A stretch of DNA of 64,000 nucleotides from CAINVV01 sp038323575 (GTDB taxonomy: Bacteria > Bacteroidota > Bacteroidia > Bacteroidales > Prolixibacteraceae). The translations under genes were made by a program, and so were the position numbers. The stretch spans positions 1 to 64,000 of the forward strand of contig JBBQHB010000004.1 of assembly GCA_038323575.1 (NCBI GenBank), written 5' to 3'. The notes below the pieces were generated by a model. It did not search any database. It saw only the letters and a list, made by a program, of their open reading frames with translations, and had not been told where the DNA came from. This document shows positions 26,051-35,163 of this stretch, piece by piece. The stretch's first letter is position 1. Each line of letters starts with the position of its first letter.

Positions 26051-28705
26051 GTGACTACAATATATTTTAATCCATTTGCACTAATATCATTTTCATCATT
26101 TGTGATAATGGTGATACTGGCATTTCTGCTGTGGCACAAATATTATACTTCTCAAACCAAATTTGCAGTACTTCTTTTCATCGCCAATGCTATATATTCC
26201 CTCTTCTATACCTTCGAAATCTCATTTAAAACCATAGAAGAGATTTCCTGGTTTTACCACCTCGAATATTTCGGTATTCCTTTCCTGTCGACCTATTATT
26301 TAATGTTTTCCTTGCATTTTTCAGGAAGAAACAAATGGCTCACCACAAAAAATAAACTGTTGTTATTTGCCATTCCTTTGACAACCCTTTTCCTGGTATT
26401 AACCAACAAATACCACCATCTTTATTATACCGAGGAAAGATTGAATTTTTCAGGTCTTTATCCCTCCTTTTCATTTATTCCAGGTAATTGGTATTATGTT
26501 CAGCAGGTATATGTAGTCGTAACCATGTTTATTTCACTGGTTTTCCTCGGCAAAATGTTCAAGGGAGCGGCTCCGATCTACAAAACGCAGCTTAAGTTCC
26601 TTATGACAGCTGCAATATTACCATTTTTAGGTTACCTGGCCTACCAGTTGCATGTGGTCCCGTTTGGAATAGATCCGGTATCCTTCACTTTCACCCTTAC
26701 CGGGATCACTGTTTATATCGCTTTGTCCAAATTCAAACTTTTTGATCTCGTGCCGATTGCGCGCACAAAACTGTTTGAGAAAATTCAGGACGGCGTACTC
26801 CTTTTCGATCTCAACAACAGGATGGTCGATTACAACCATACTGTTTGTGAACAATTGAAAATCACAAAAAAGGATTTGGGAAAAACCACACATGAATTGC
26901 TTGACCACTGGCCGGAGATGTTGGAATTCGTTGAGAACAATCAAAAAGGGAAAATTGAGTTGCAACTTTGTGATGGCGTAATACCTTGTTTCTACAACAT
27001 TCAGATAATGGAACTTGAAAATTCCAACAATGTAAAACAGGGCAAACTGGTCGTAATCAGGGATGTTACCGACCTGATCAATACCGAGCGCGAGCGAAGT
27101 TACGCAACATCAAAACTGGATGCAGTTATCCATGCAATGCCTGACATGATGTTTGTGATCAACAGCAAGGGCGAATTCACCGATTTTTTCACTTCAGATC
27201 ATGAGCAGCTCTTTTTAAATAAAGAAGAGGTCGTGGGCGCCTCACTTCACCATCTCTTTAACAATGAAGAGGCTGATACACTGATGGGAATGCTGAAAGT
27301 ATGTCTGCAGTCGACTGAATTGACAACCTACCAGTATGAAATGAAATTCCCGGGGACGCTGAAACATTATGAAGCCAGAATAAGCAGACTGGACACGGAT
27401 CATGTACTCGTCATAGTACGTGATGTCTCAGAATCCCAGACAATGAAACAGGATCTCTTGTACCAGTCAGGGTTTCAAAAAATTTTAATGCAGCTTGCTT
27501 CCCAATTTATCTATGTCCCGGCTGCGGAAACTGATTTTGTCATCAACGACTCGCTCAGACAAATCGGAGAGTATATTGGAGTAGAACGGAGTTACATATT
27601 TCGCTACAACTTTGAGCATATGACCATGACCAATTCACACGAATGGTGCAGCAAGGGTATTACTTCCCTCATTGAAAAGCGTCAGGATATTCCGATCCGG
27701 CTGGTTGCCGATTGGCTGGACTCGCACCGGAAAGGTGATCCAACCATAGTAGAGAATCTGAAACAGCTCGATGCGAAAAATCCTATCAGAACACTTCTGG
27801 AGTCTGACGATAATCTGTCAATCATCACAATTCCAATGATCTCTCAGAAATATTGCCTGGGATTTGTAGGATTTGAATCAGAAAGGGTCAAAAGGAAATG
27901 GTTCGAATCTGAAATATCGTTGCTGAAGATTTTTACTGGCATGCTTGCCAATTTGCAGGAAAAAATCACCCTTGAGAATTCCCTTGTTGAAGCAAGAATC
28001 AGAGCTGAAGCCAGCAACAGATTAAAAACGGCCTTTATGAACAACATCTCACACGAAATAAGGACACCGTTAAACGGGATTATTGGCTTTGGTGAGATTA
28101 TTGCCAATGAACAATTGTCATTGGATGATAAAAACAAGTACTTGTCTGTAGTTCAGGAAAGCAGCGAGAGACTGATCCAGACAATAGATGATTATCTTTA
28201 CATTTCGATGCTGGTAACCGGAAACCTGGAGATCAACTGGAACAAATTCAATATTGCCAGTTTGATCAACAAGGTGGTTGAGGAACACACCGAATTGGGA
28301 AGGTTAAAAAATATATCGGTCACCGCTGAAGTTCAGGAAGAACTTAAGCAATATTTACTCTATTCCGATTATGAACTGCTGCATAAAGTATTGATCCATC
28401 TGGTAGGTAATTCTATAAAATTTACTGAAAGCGGAAGTATTCGTATCAGGATGACCCTGCAAAACAAACAATTGTTATTTTGTGTTATAGATACCGGGAT
28501 CGGTATCTCTGAAAATGCAAAAAACTATATTTTTGACTCTTTCATGCAGGAAGATTTTTCTTCGACAAGAATGTATGAAGGCAGTGGTTTAGGGTTATCT
28601 ATTGTAAAAGGAATCGTTTCATTGCTCGGCGGAGAAATAACTTTGACCTCTGCCAAAGGAGAAGGGACAACATTTTGCTTTACACATCCAATTGTTTCTA
28701 AATAA
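26051..28705 (+). CDS. 7TM-sensor histidine kinase with PAS and GAF domains
   Basis: 884 residues. The N-terminal 230 contain seven hydrophobic segments, matching the 7TM region found ahead of some bacterial histidine kinases. A PAS-like domain follows (about 235-345), a second PAS (about 350-470) and a GAF-like region (about 480-640). The dimerisation domain carries phospho-acceptor His668 in NNISHEIRTPLNG. The ATPase domain has VLIHLVGNSIKFTESG, VIDTGIGISENA and GSGLGLSIVKGIV. It is a membrane sensor kinase with intact catalytic motifs; the signal is unknown. GTG 26051 is the likely start, because no ATG precedes the first membrane segment. It heads a tight row of three kinases and an NtrC-type regulator. 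Confidence 0.88.
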   Translation: MTTIYFNPFALISFSSFVIMVILAFLLWHKYYTSQTKFAVLLFIANAIYSLFYTFEISFKTIEEISWFYHLEYFGIPFLSTYYLMFSLHFSGRNKWLTTKNKLLLFAIPLTTLFLVLTNKYHHLYYTEERLNFSGLYPSFSFIPGNWYYVQQVYVVVTMFISLVFLGKMFKGAAPIYKTQLKFLMTAAILPFLGYLAYQLHVVPFGIDPVSFTFTLTGITVYIALSKFKLFDLVPIARTKLFEKIQDGVLLFDLNNRMVDYNHTVCEQLKITKKDLGKTTHELLDHWPEMLEFVENNQKGKIELQLCDGVIPCFYNIQIMELENSNNVKQGKLVVIRDVTDLINTERERSYATSKLDAVIHAMPDMMFVINSKGEFTDFFTSDHEQLFLNKEEVVGASLHHLFNNEEADTLMGMLKVCLQSTELTTYQYEMKFPGTLKHYEARISRLDTDHVLVIVRDVSESQTMKQDLLYQSGFQKILMQLASQFIYVPAAETDFVINDSLRQIGEYIGVERSYIFRYNFEHMTMTNSHEWCSKGITSLIEKRQDIPIRLVADWLDSHRKGDPTIVENLKQLDAKNPIRTLLESDDNLSIITIPMISQKYCLGFVGFESERVKRKWFESEISLLKIFTGMLANLQEKITLENSLVEARIRAEASNRLKTAFMNNISHEIRTPLNGIIGFGEIIANEQLSLDDKNKYLSVVQESSERLIQTIDDYLYISMLVTGNLEINWNKFNIASLINKVVEEHTELGRLKNISVTAEVQEELKQYLLYSDYELLHKVLIHLVGNSIKFTESGSIRIRMTLQNKQLLFCVIDTGIGISENAKNYIFDSFMQEDFSSTRMYEGSGLGLSIVKGIVSLLGGEITLTSAKGEGTTFCFTHPIVSK

Positions 28706-28712
28706 AAAAGCC

Positions 28713-29828
28713 ATGGATATACTGGGAAAAATTGACGGGAACGAAATTTTCAAAAATCTGTTTGAACATTCAGTAGTCGGAATGTCTATGACAAACATTG
28801 ATGGCACGCTGAATGCAAACAAGGCTTTCTGTGAGATGATCGGCTATGCGAAGGAGGAAATGGAGAACAAAAAGTGGACAGACTGCACTCATCCGGATGA
28901 CATAGCATTCCACCAAAACGTACTGGACAACATCCTTTCAAACGGGAAAAAATCTTTCCGGTGGAAAAAAAGATACATCCACAAAGATGGTTCAATCATA
29001 TGGGTTGATATACACACTTTCCTGAACCGGGACGAAGACGGTAAACCACTCCATTTTATTACTACCCTCAATGATATCACTGCCCTGATAAAAGTGGAAG
29101 AGGAGATTAAATTACAAAACGAAAAGCTGCAGCACAGCAATGCGGAAAAAAACAAATTCTTCGCCATTCTTGCCCACGACCTGCGAAGTCCGCTCAGCTC
29201 ATTCATGGGTTTGGCTGAGGTGATGGCTGAAGACATAACCAGCATGACAATGGCTGAAGTTGAGGATATATCCAAGTCTCTTCACCAATCTGCATTCAGT
29301 CTTTTCCAATTGCTGGAAAATCTGCTTGAATGGTCTATCCTGAAAGAAGGAAATATGGAATACCATCCCGAAGAAAATTCACTGAACCGGATCATTCAAA
29401 TATGTATTGAGCCCGTTGCTGAATCAGCAAAACGCAAAAACATTTCTTTAAAGCTGGACATGTTTCAAACTTACTACGTCAATTGTGATCTCAAAATGAC
29501 CGAAACAATTTTCCGGAATCTGATTTCAAACGCATTGAAATACACCAATCCCGGAGGATCAGTCCTCATAACGGCAGAACCTGTCAACAAAGAAGAAATA
29601 AAGGTATCAGTGAGCGATACCGGCATTGGCATGAACAGTGAACTGGCTGACAGATTATTTAAACTGAATGAACAAATCAGCAGAAAAGGGACAGAAGGTG
29701 AGTCCAGCTCCGGTCTGGGCCTGCTTATCTGCAAAGAATTAGTCGCAAAACAGAATGGAAAAATTTGGGTTGAAAGTGAGGAATGCAAAGGAAGCACTTT
29801 CTGTTTTACCCTGAAACTGGCTGTGTAA
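28713..29828 (+). CDS. Soluble PAS histidine kinase
   Basis: 371 residues from ATG 28713 (MDILGKIDGNEIFKNL), seven bases after the previous stop. An upstream TTG would overlap the first kinase. One PAS/PAC domain (about 8-130; FEHSVVGMSMTNIDGTLNAN) precedes the kinase core. The H-box is ILAHDLRSPLSSF with His155. The ATPase motifs are FRNLISNALKYTNPGG, VSDTGIGMNSE and SSGLGLLICKELV. There is no membrane segment, so it is probably cytoplasmic. No receiver domain is attached. It may phosphorylate the receiver of one of the neighbouring proteins. Confidence 0.87.
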   Translation: MDILGKIDGNEIFKNLFEHSVVGMSMTNIDGTLNANKAFCEMIGYAKEEMENKKWTDCTHPDDIAFHQNVLDNILSNGKKSFRWKKRYIHKDGSIIWVDIHTFLNRDEDGKPLHFITTLNDITALIKVEEEIKLQNEKLQHSNAEKNKFFAILAHDLRSPLSSFMGLAEVMAEDITSMTMAEVEDISKSLHQSAFSLFQLLENLLEWSILKEGNMEYHPEENSLNRIIQICIEPVAESAKRKNISLKLDMFQTYYVNCDLKMTETIFRNLISNALKYTNPGGSVLITAEPVNKEEIKVSVSDTGIGMNSELADRLFKLNEQISRKGTEGESSSGLGLLICKELVAKQNGKIWVESEECKGSTFCFTLKLAV

Positions 29829-29840
29829 TTTATTTACTGA

Positions 29841-31766
29841 ATGGAACTTCCCAATATTTTAATTGTTGATGATTCAAAAGAGATGCTCTCCTACATGGAG
29901 ATTGTGCTCAAATCCACAAAGGCCAATATAATCTCGGCCAATAACGGCCTTAAAGCCCTTGATCTGATCAAAAACAAAAAACTGGCACTGGCCATCCTCG
30001 ATGTCCAGATGCCGGAAATGAACGGCTATACCCTTGCACTGAAGATCAATGAGCACAGGGTGGGTGCGATAGTTCCGATCATTTTTCTAACTGCTGTTTA
30101 CCAGGATCAGGTTGAAATCCTGAAAGGATACGAATCGGGTGCAGTCGATTATATCTTCAAACCTATCAACAGGGGAATCCTGTTAAGTAAAATCAATGTC
30201 TTCCTGGAGTTGTACAACCAGCAGAGGAGCCTTACCGAAGACCTGAGCCTGCTTAAGAAATTCGAAGACAACCTTTCCCGCTCAAACGCCGAACTTTACG
30301 ACAGTGAAGTAAAATTCAGAAGTTTCATCGAGCATGCTCCTGACGGTGTTTTTATCATGAACAAGGAGGGGAAATACCTCGAGATGAACGAAGCCGTCAG
30401 TTCCATTACCGGCTATCAAAAAGAAGAACTGCAGGAAATGATGGTGTACGATCTGGTAACGGAGGTCAATCAAAAAATTTGGGATACCTTTCTGATGAAA
30501 TTGCTTAATACCGGAACAGCCAATGCAGAACTGACCTTCAGGCACAAAAACAACAGAGTAAGGTGGTGTACCCTCGATGGGGTGAAGCTTAGTTCAGATC
30601 AATACCTCTGTTTCAGCAAAGACATCACCCAGCACAAATTAGCAGCGGAAGCCCTAATGAAGTCGGAAGAGAAGTACCGGACACTATTGAACGCATCTCC
30701 CGAAGGAATCATCATTGTCGATACAAAAGGTATAGTTACCGATGTCTCGGAAATCGGCACGGAGCTGTACGGTGCCGATTCACAAAGTGAAATGATCGGA
30801 AAACACATCTATAGGTTTGTGCCTCCCGGATTAAAGGCAAAGTTCAGGGAAATCTTCCTCAAAACACTCGAAGAAGGACTCGTGCAAAATTTAGAACTTG
30901 AGCTCCTGAACAAATTCAAATCCCCCTTTATCTCAGAAATAAGTACGACACTTATTCAGGGAGAATCAGGAGAATCGATCGCTTTCATGATTGTTATCCA
31001 CGACATCACCTACCGTAAGAAGTTAGAACGACAAATGATCCATAACGACCGTATGACGACGCTCGGAGAGATGGCTACCGGAATCGCGCACGAAATCAAT
31101 CAACCCCTGAACACGCTTTCCATTCTTTTCGACAACATGCTGATGGCGGCCACCAAAGAAGAATCATTGTCTAAAAGTTATCTTGAGAAAAAGACGGAAA
31201 AGATCTACAACAACATCTTTCGTATCAAAAACATCATTGACCATGTAAGGGTATTCTCGCGCAGTCAGGATGATGCCATTTTTACCATGTTCGATGTTAG
31301 CGAGAGTATCCGGAATGCAATCTCAATGATCTCAGAACAGTTCCGGCTCAAAATGATCGACCTGGAAATAGACTCCAGGGATCCGCTTCCGCTTGCTTAC
31401 GGAAACATCTATCAGTTCGAGCAGGTAATTCTCAACCTGTTGAACAATTCAAAGGATGCAATCGAGGAACGGGAAACCATTTCCGGTGAAATCATTGATA
31501 AGAAAATTAGTATCCATAGTTATCAGGCAAACAAATTGCTGATAATTGAAGTAAAAGACAATGGAAGAGGCATAAAGCCAGACGATATGGAAAAAATCAT
31601 CCTTCCTTTTTATACCACCAAAGAGGCCGGGAAAGGTACCGGCCTGGGGCTCTCTATTACCTTCGGAATTATCAAAGAGATGAAAGGTGAGATCTATTTT
31701 CAAAGCGAACTGAACAAGGGGACAACAGTTACCATCAAACTGCCGGTTGACAGAAAAACTGATTGA
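29841..31766 (+). CDS. Hybrid receiver-PAS-PAS histidine kinase
   Basis: 641 residues. An N-terminal receiver domain (residues about 5-125) has the acidic pair in ILIVDDSKEM, phospho-acceptor Asp54 in LAILDVQMPEMNG and the Lys of IFKPINRG. Two PAS domains follow (SFIEHAPDGVFIMNKEGKY; LLNASPEGIIIVDTKG). The kinase core has His417 in GIAHEINQPLNTLS, NtrB-like in style, and ATPase motifs LNLLNNSKDAIEER, DNGRGIKPDD and GTGLGLSITFGII. NtrB-like kinases often partner with sigma-54 activators, and one is encoded immediately downstream. The pairing is inference from order and H-box type. Confidence 0.88.
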   Translation: MELPNILIVDDSKEMLSYMEIVLKSTKANIISANNGLKALDLIKNKKLALAILDVQMPEMNGYTLALKINEHRVGAIVPIIFLTAVYQDQVEILKGYESGAVDYIFKPINRGILLSKINVFLELYNQQRSLTEDLSLLKKFEDNLSRSNAELYDSEVKFRSFIEHAPDGVFIMNKEGKYLEMNEAVSSITGYQKEELQEMMVYDLVTEVNQKIWDTFLMKLLNTGTANAELTFRHKNNRVRWCTLDGVKLSSDQYLCFSKDITQHKLAAEALMKSEEKYRTLLNASPEGIIIVDTKGIVTDVSEIGTELYGADSQSEMIGKHIYRFVPPGLKAKFREIFLKTLEEGLVQNLELELLNKFKSPFISEISTTLIQGESGESIAFMIVIHDITYRKKLERQMIHNDRMTTLGEMATGIAHEINQPLNTLSILFDNMLMAATKEESLSKSYLEKKTEKIYNNIFRIKNIIDHVRVFSRSQDDAIFTMFDVSESIRNAISMISEQFRLKMIDLEIDSRDPLPLAYGNIYQFEQVILNLLNNSKDAIEERETISGEIIDKKISIHSYQANKLLIIEVKDNGRGIKPDDMEKIILPFYTTKEAGKGTGLGLSITFGIIKEMKGEIYFQSELNKGTTVTIKLPVDRKTD

Positions 31767-31834
31767 AACATTCCAAACATTTTAAACTTTTTAAACCCTT
31801 TAAGTGTTATTATCTTGTTAAATTACTGTGTACC

Positions 31835-33223
31835 ATGCAAACCGATAAGATTAGAGTACTGATACTTGATGATGAAAAACACTTCACAGAAGAACTGGCC
31901 GAGTTTTTAGACCTTTCCGGACATCAGGTTTACGAAGCAAACACGGTGCCCGAAGGCATGGCAATCATTGACAGAACTCCTTTGGATCTTTTGATACTTG
32001 ATATTCGGTTACCCGGAGCCGATGGTCTGGATTTACTTAAAAAAATCAAGGTAGATAAGCCAACGCTGGAGGTAATCATCGTTTCCGGACACGGCGATAT
32101 GGATACAGTTATCAAAGCCATGCGCATGGGTGCTTTTGATTATTTGCGCAAACCTTTCCGCCACATCGACATCCAGATTGCCATCGAACGTACCAGAAAA
32201 TTCCTGGAGCTGCAGCGGCGGCTGACCCTCGCGGAAGAGCGTAACTCACTCATATCCCAAACACTGGAGGACAAAATCAAACGAAAATTTATCGGCGTCT
32301 CTCCCCAAATCCTGGCAGTGTATGAACAGACCCAGGTAGCTGCACAGTATCCCGATACCAATGTACTGATTACCGGCGAAAGCGGGACAGGAAAAGAGAA
32401 TATTGCACGCATCATCCATTATTCAGGTAAAAGGAGAGACCATATTTTTTGTGCAGTAAACAGCAGTTCAATCACTGATACACTGCTTGAAAGTGAATTC
32501 TTCGGACATAAAAAGGGCTCCTTCACCGGCGCCATCGCCGACAAAAAAGGGTTCTTCGAAATAAGTGATCAGGGCACACTTTTTCTGGATGAAATTGCAG
32601 ACATGCCCCTGAATCTTCAGGCAAAGATTCTCAGGTCTATTGAAGAGAAAGTTTTTACAAGAGTCGGAGATACCATGCCCGTCCAATCTGATTTCAGGAT
32701 CATTTCGGCTACCAATTTCGACCTGGATCAAATGGTTGGAGAAAAGAAATTCAGGCTCGACCTGATGCACAGGCTGAATACTTTGCACATACATATGCCC
32801 CCGTTGCGCGAGCGGACCGAAGACATAGAGCCAATGCTTAACCAGTTTGTAGCTGAGTTCTCAAGCCGGATGGGCAAGGTCATACCCGAAATACCGGCAG
32901 AGGTACTGGAAACGCTCAAAGCCTATTCATTTCCGGGAAATGTAAGGGAATTGCGCAATATCACCGAGCGGGCCATCATTTTTTGCAAAGGCGACCGCCT
33001 GAACATGAACGATTTTGTATTGAAAACCAATTCCGCTTCTGTGCAGCATCCGGTTCCTGAACTAACCCGGACCGCTCAGAATGAAGCAGATATGATCCGT
33101 GAAAAACTTAAAAGTTTCAACTACAACCAAACCGAAACAGCCAACTTCCTTGGCATCACCAGAAATGCGCTCATCAGGAAGATGAAGAAGTTCAATATTT
33201 CAGTTTCAAAAGTGGAAAACTGA
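31835..33223 (+). CDS. NtrC-family sigma-54-dependent response regulator
   Basis: 462 residues from ATG 31835 (MQTDKIRVLILDDEKHF). An upstream TTG frame is less likely. The receiver domain has phospho-acceptor Asp56 in LLILDIRLPGADGLDLL. The central AAA+ domain has Walker A ITGESGTGKENIARIIH, a GSFTGA loop (the common GAFTGA variant needed for contact with sigma-54), Walker B GTLFLDEIADMPL, and the RLDLMHRLNTLHIHMPPLRER region. A Fis-type helix-turn-helix is at the C-terminus (YNQTETANFLGITRNALIRK). It activates promoters of RNA polymerase-sigma-54. A matching -24/-12 element lies about 310 bp downstream of its stop, before the DUF4402 genes. Confidence 0.92.
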   Translation: MQTDKIRVLILDDEKHFTEELAEFLDLSGHQVYEANTVPEGMAIIDRTPLDLLILDIRLPGADGLDLLKKIKVDKPTLEVIIVSGHGDMDTVIKAMRMGAFDYLRKPFRHIDIQIAIERTRKFLELQRRLTLAEERNSLISQTLEDKIKRKFIGVSPQILAVYEQTQVAAQYPDTNVLITGESGTGKENIARIIHYSGKRRDHIFCAVNSSSITDTLLESEFFGHKKGSFTGAIADKKGFFEISDQGTLFLDEIADMPLNLQAKILRSIEEKVFTRVGDTMPVQSDFRIISATNFDLDQMVGEKKFRLDLMHRLNTLHIHMPPLRERTEDIEPMLNQFVAEFSSRMGKVIPEIPAEVLETLKAYSFPGNVRELRNITERAIIFCKGDRLNMNDFVLKTNSASVQHPVPELTRTAQNEADMIREKLKSFNYNQTETANFLGITRNALIRKMKKFNISVSKVEN

Positions 33224-33330
33224 TCATTAATTAAAAGTCGTAGCTATTGTCGCTTCAATTCTGAAACAATCAAGATTAATTGTACGCTTTGGCCTGACTT
33301 TGAGTTATTTAATCTTCAATAAATCCGAAT

Positions 33331-33386
33331 AGTACAATTGTTCGAAATTTGTTCGCACTTCGCACACCTGTCCGCACAACTGTACT
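33331..33386. promoter_or_regulatory. Candidate upstream activator sites
   Basis: Arms AGTACAATTGTTCG (33331-33344) and CGCACAACTGTACT (33373-33386) are reverse complements with two mismatches. GTTCGCAC (33351-33358) lies inside and TCCGCACA (33371-33378) overlaps the right arm. The block ends about 150 bp upstream of the -24 element, a typical enhancer distance for NtrC-type regulators. GTTCGCAC and TCCGCACA both recur upstream of the giant adhesin gene. Confidence 0.5.
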
Positions 33387-33536
33387 TTTACCCAAACTTC
33401 TAATCCTCGCCTGTAAGCTAAAATCCCCTTTTTTCAAAAAAATCAAATTATTTTTACTCAATTAATAATTCCTAAATAACTGATTTTATGACATTTACAT
33501 AAATCAGTTTAATCAGCTTAATCAGTGGTCCGTTTT

Positions 33537-33553
33537 TTGGCACGCCCTTTGTT
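33537..33553 (+). promoter_or_regulatory. Sigma-54 promoter (-24/-12)
   Basis: TTGGCACGCCCTTTGTT matches the sigma-54 consensus TTGGCACGnnnnTTGCW at all but one informative base (TTGT for TTGC), with exact spacing. Transcription would begin near 33563, about 20 bases before the ATG at 33583. The NtrC-type activator gene just upstream makes the call functionally sensible. Confidence 0.65.
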
Positions 33554-33582
33554 ACAATCATGTCACACAGCGTTTACGTGAA

Positions 33583-33795
33583 ATGTTAACAAGCAGCCTA
33601 ATGGAAGATATCGTACAAAGTTTTATCAACTCTCAGCCTAACGGGGTTAAGATCGCGGAGATGGAAGAGACACTAAGGCAAAGCAGATTAAGGTTGGGTT
33701 ACGTTACCCGGAAGCTGCTGAACGAAGGCAAAGTATTAAAAGTCGAAAATAAATATTACCCGGTAGCCGGCGAAACGGTAGGGTTTGAGAAATAA
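33583..33795 (+). CDS. Small winged-helix-like protein
   Basis: 70 residues from ATG 33583; an internal ATG at 33601 is an alternative. The pattern IVQSFINSQPNGVKIAEMEE, LRLGYVTRKLLNEGKVLKVE, NKYYPV resembles a compact winged helix, with helix-turn-helix followed by a beta-hairpin ending in Y-P-V. It may be a DNA-binding regulator, but the sequence is short and the call rests on this pattern alone. It is the first gene behind the sigma-54 promoter and lies 40 bases upstream of a DUF4402 gene, so the two are probably co-transcribed. Confidence 0.6.
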   Translation: MLTSSLMEDIVQSFINSQPNGVKIAEMEETLRQSRLRLGYVTRKLLNEGKVLKVENKYYPVAGETVGFEK

Positions 33796-33835
33796 AAAAG
33801 CAAACAAGTAAACAAAAATTTTAAAAACAAAAATC

Positions 33836-34351
33836 ATGAAAAAGTTAGGAATTCTTTTTATCGTTTTGGTTGGATTAACAACCGTTTCTTTTGGACAAAC
33901 TGGTGCAAATACAAACGCTAATGCCAGTGCAACAATTGTCGGTTCTCTGACGATCACTAAAACAGTTGATATGAAATTCGGGCAGATGACTTCTCCTGCA
34001 GGTACTGCAGATGTAGTACTTACTGCTGCAGGCGCTATTTCTAGTACAGGTGCCTTAACGCTTATCACAGGATCTCCGGTATCTGCAGCAGAATATGATG
34101 TGGCTGGAACAGAAGGTGCAACTTATGCAATTACTTTACCTGCTGATGGTGTCGTGACACTTACAGGTGCAGGAGTGCCTATGGATGTTAAGACCTTTAC
34201 TTCATCAAAAGCACTTAATGTCAGCACACTTGGTGTGGCAGTGGCAGGAGTTAATGATAGTTTTAGCGTTGGAGCGACCTTGGTTGTAAATGATGCTCAA
34301 GCACAAGGCGTTTACTCAGGTACATTTAATGTTGCAATAGCTTACAACTAA
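33836..34351 (+). CDS. DUF4402 exported protein (putative fibre subunit) 1
   Basis: 171 residues with a signal peptide (MKKLGILFIVLVGLTTVSFG). The mature chain shows the DUF4402 pattern: ANASATIVGSLTITKTVDMK followed by FGQM, then GTADVVLTAAG, TYAITLPADG, MDVKTFTSS, FSVGATLVVN and the terminal GVYSGTFNVAIAYN. It is all-beta and rich in Thr, Ala and Gly. DUF4402 has no published function that I can cite. The layout recalls small secreted pilin-like subunits, and the chaperone and usher-like genes downstream suggest such a role; that is inference. A strong hairpin terminator follows. Confidence 0.8.
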   Translation: MKKLGILFIVLVGLTTVSFGQTGANTNANASATIVGSLTITKTVDMKFGQMTSPAGTADVVLTAAGAISSTGALTLITGSPVSAAEYDVAGTEGATYAITLPADGVVTLTGAGVPMDVKTFTSSKALNVSTLGVAVAGVNDSFSVGATLVVNDAQAQGVYSGTFNVAIAYN

Positions 34352-34355
34352 AAAA

Positions 34356-34394
34356 AAAGTCAAAGAAGCTGCTGAACGCAGCTTTTTTGACTTT
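34356..34394 (+). terminator. Strong hairpin terminator/attenuator
   Basis: A 17-bp stem (inner arm AAGCTGC at 34366-34372 with GCAGCTT at 34378-34384, extended outward through one G-U pair) with a 5-base loop TGAAC. It contains a T-tract. It separates the first DUF4402 gene from the second and may reduce read-through. Confidence 0.75.
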
Positions 34395-34458
34395 GTGTCA
34401 ATAGTATAAAAATATCAAAATTTAAACCCAAAGACTTATCAAAACTCCGGCTTACATA

Positions 34459-35004
34459 TTGATCCTCTGGTGTCTGCTTCAATTGACAAGCTCAACTGCA
34501 CAGGCACAGGTCAACGCTCCGGGAACTTCCTCTGTTGCTTATGGAAAGATTTCCTGTGTGGTTGTATCGCCGATTGGAATTACCAAGGTAAAGGATATGA
34601 ATTTTGGGGTTATCATCTCAGGAAATGAAGGTTCAATCATACTTTCACCGAATGGTGACAGTCCGACCACTACAGGTGGTGTCAGCCTGAATTTAAACAA
34701 TGGATCGGTTTCATCCGCCAGTTTTGAAGTGACCGATGGAATGGGAAATATCAATGGCACTCAGCAATTTTATACCGGTTATTCCATCACCCTGCCTTCG
34801 CAGGATATAACGATGGTCAATGAACTCGGTAAAACCATGCGGGTTAGCAATTTCACCAGCTCACCCTCTGCTTCCGGGTACGGTACCATTGTTAACGGGA
34901 AAGGTGTTTTAAATGTTGGCGCCACACTCTATGTCAATTCAATGCAGGAACTGGGCAATTATGTTTCCTCCAGCCCTTTCCCGGTTACGGTGAATTATTA
35001 TTAG
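34459..35004 (+). CDS. DUF4402 exported protein (putative fibre subunit) 2
   Basis: 181 residues from TTG 34459 (MILWCLLQLTSSTAQAQ). The hydrophobic signal-like segment is there but lacks a basic n-region. The frame is open upstream to 34426 (TQRLIKTPAYI) without any ATG, so the real start is uncertain. The mature part is DUF4402: VVVSPIGITKVKDMNFGVI, GSIILSPNGD, SASFEVTDG, YSITLPSQDI, MRVSNFTSS, LNVGATLYVNSMQELGNYV, ending PFPVTVNYY. It is clearly paralogous to the genes at 33836 and 37724. It lies after a strong terminator, so it may have its own promoter. Confidence 0.75.
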   Translation: MILWCLLQLTSSTAQAQVNAPGTSSVAYGKISCVVVSPIGITKVKDMNFGVIISGNEGSIILSPNGDSPTTTGGVSLNLNNGSVSSASFEVTDGMGNINGTQQFYTGYSITLPSQDITMVNELGKTMRVSNFTSSPSASGYGTIVNGKGVLNVGATLYVNSMQELGNYVSSSPFPVTVNYY

Positions 35005-35118
35005 AAACCATAGGTTACACAGATTTGAACAGAATAAACCCTGTTACAATAAGCGTTTGAATAATTTCAAACAGGAAAATAAGGCCTAAACCAAATGCTA
35101 GGCTGATTCTCACTGGTT

Positions 35119-35152
35119 AAAACCCGTCAATAGATGATTGCCGGGTTTTTTC
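35119..35152 (+). terminator. Terminator after DUF4402 gene 2
   Basis: Stem AAAACCCG (35119-35126) with CGGGTTTT (35142-35149), inner pairs CAAT/ATTG, and a following T-run. It ends the second DUF4402 transcript. Confidence 0.7.
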
Positions 35153-35163
35153 TTTGATTCGAG

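Larger units (their letters stand above)
33224..33582. other. Regulatory intergenic region before the DUF4402 operon
   Basis: 359 bases. They hold repeated TTGTxCGCAC-type words and a large imperfect palindrome (33331-33386), followed by a sigma-54-type promoter (33537-33553) about 150 bp further on. No gene is supported here. Confidence 0.6.
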
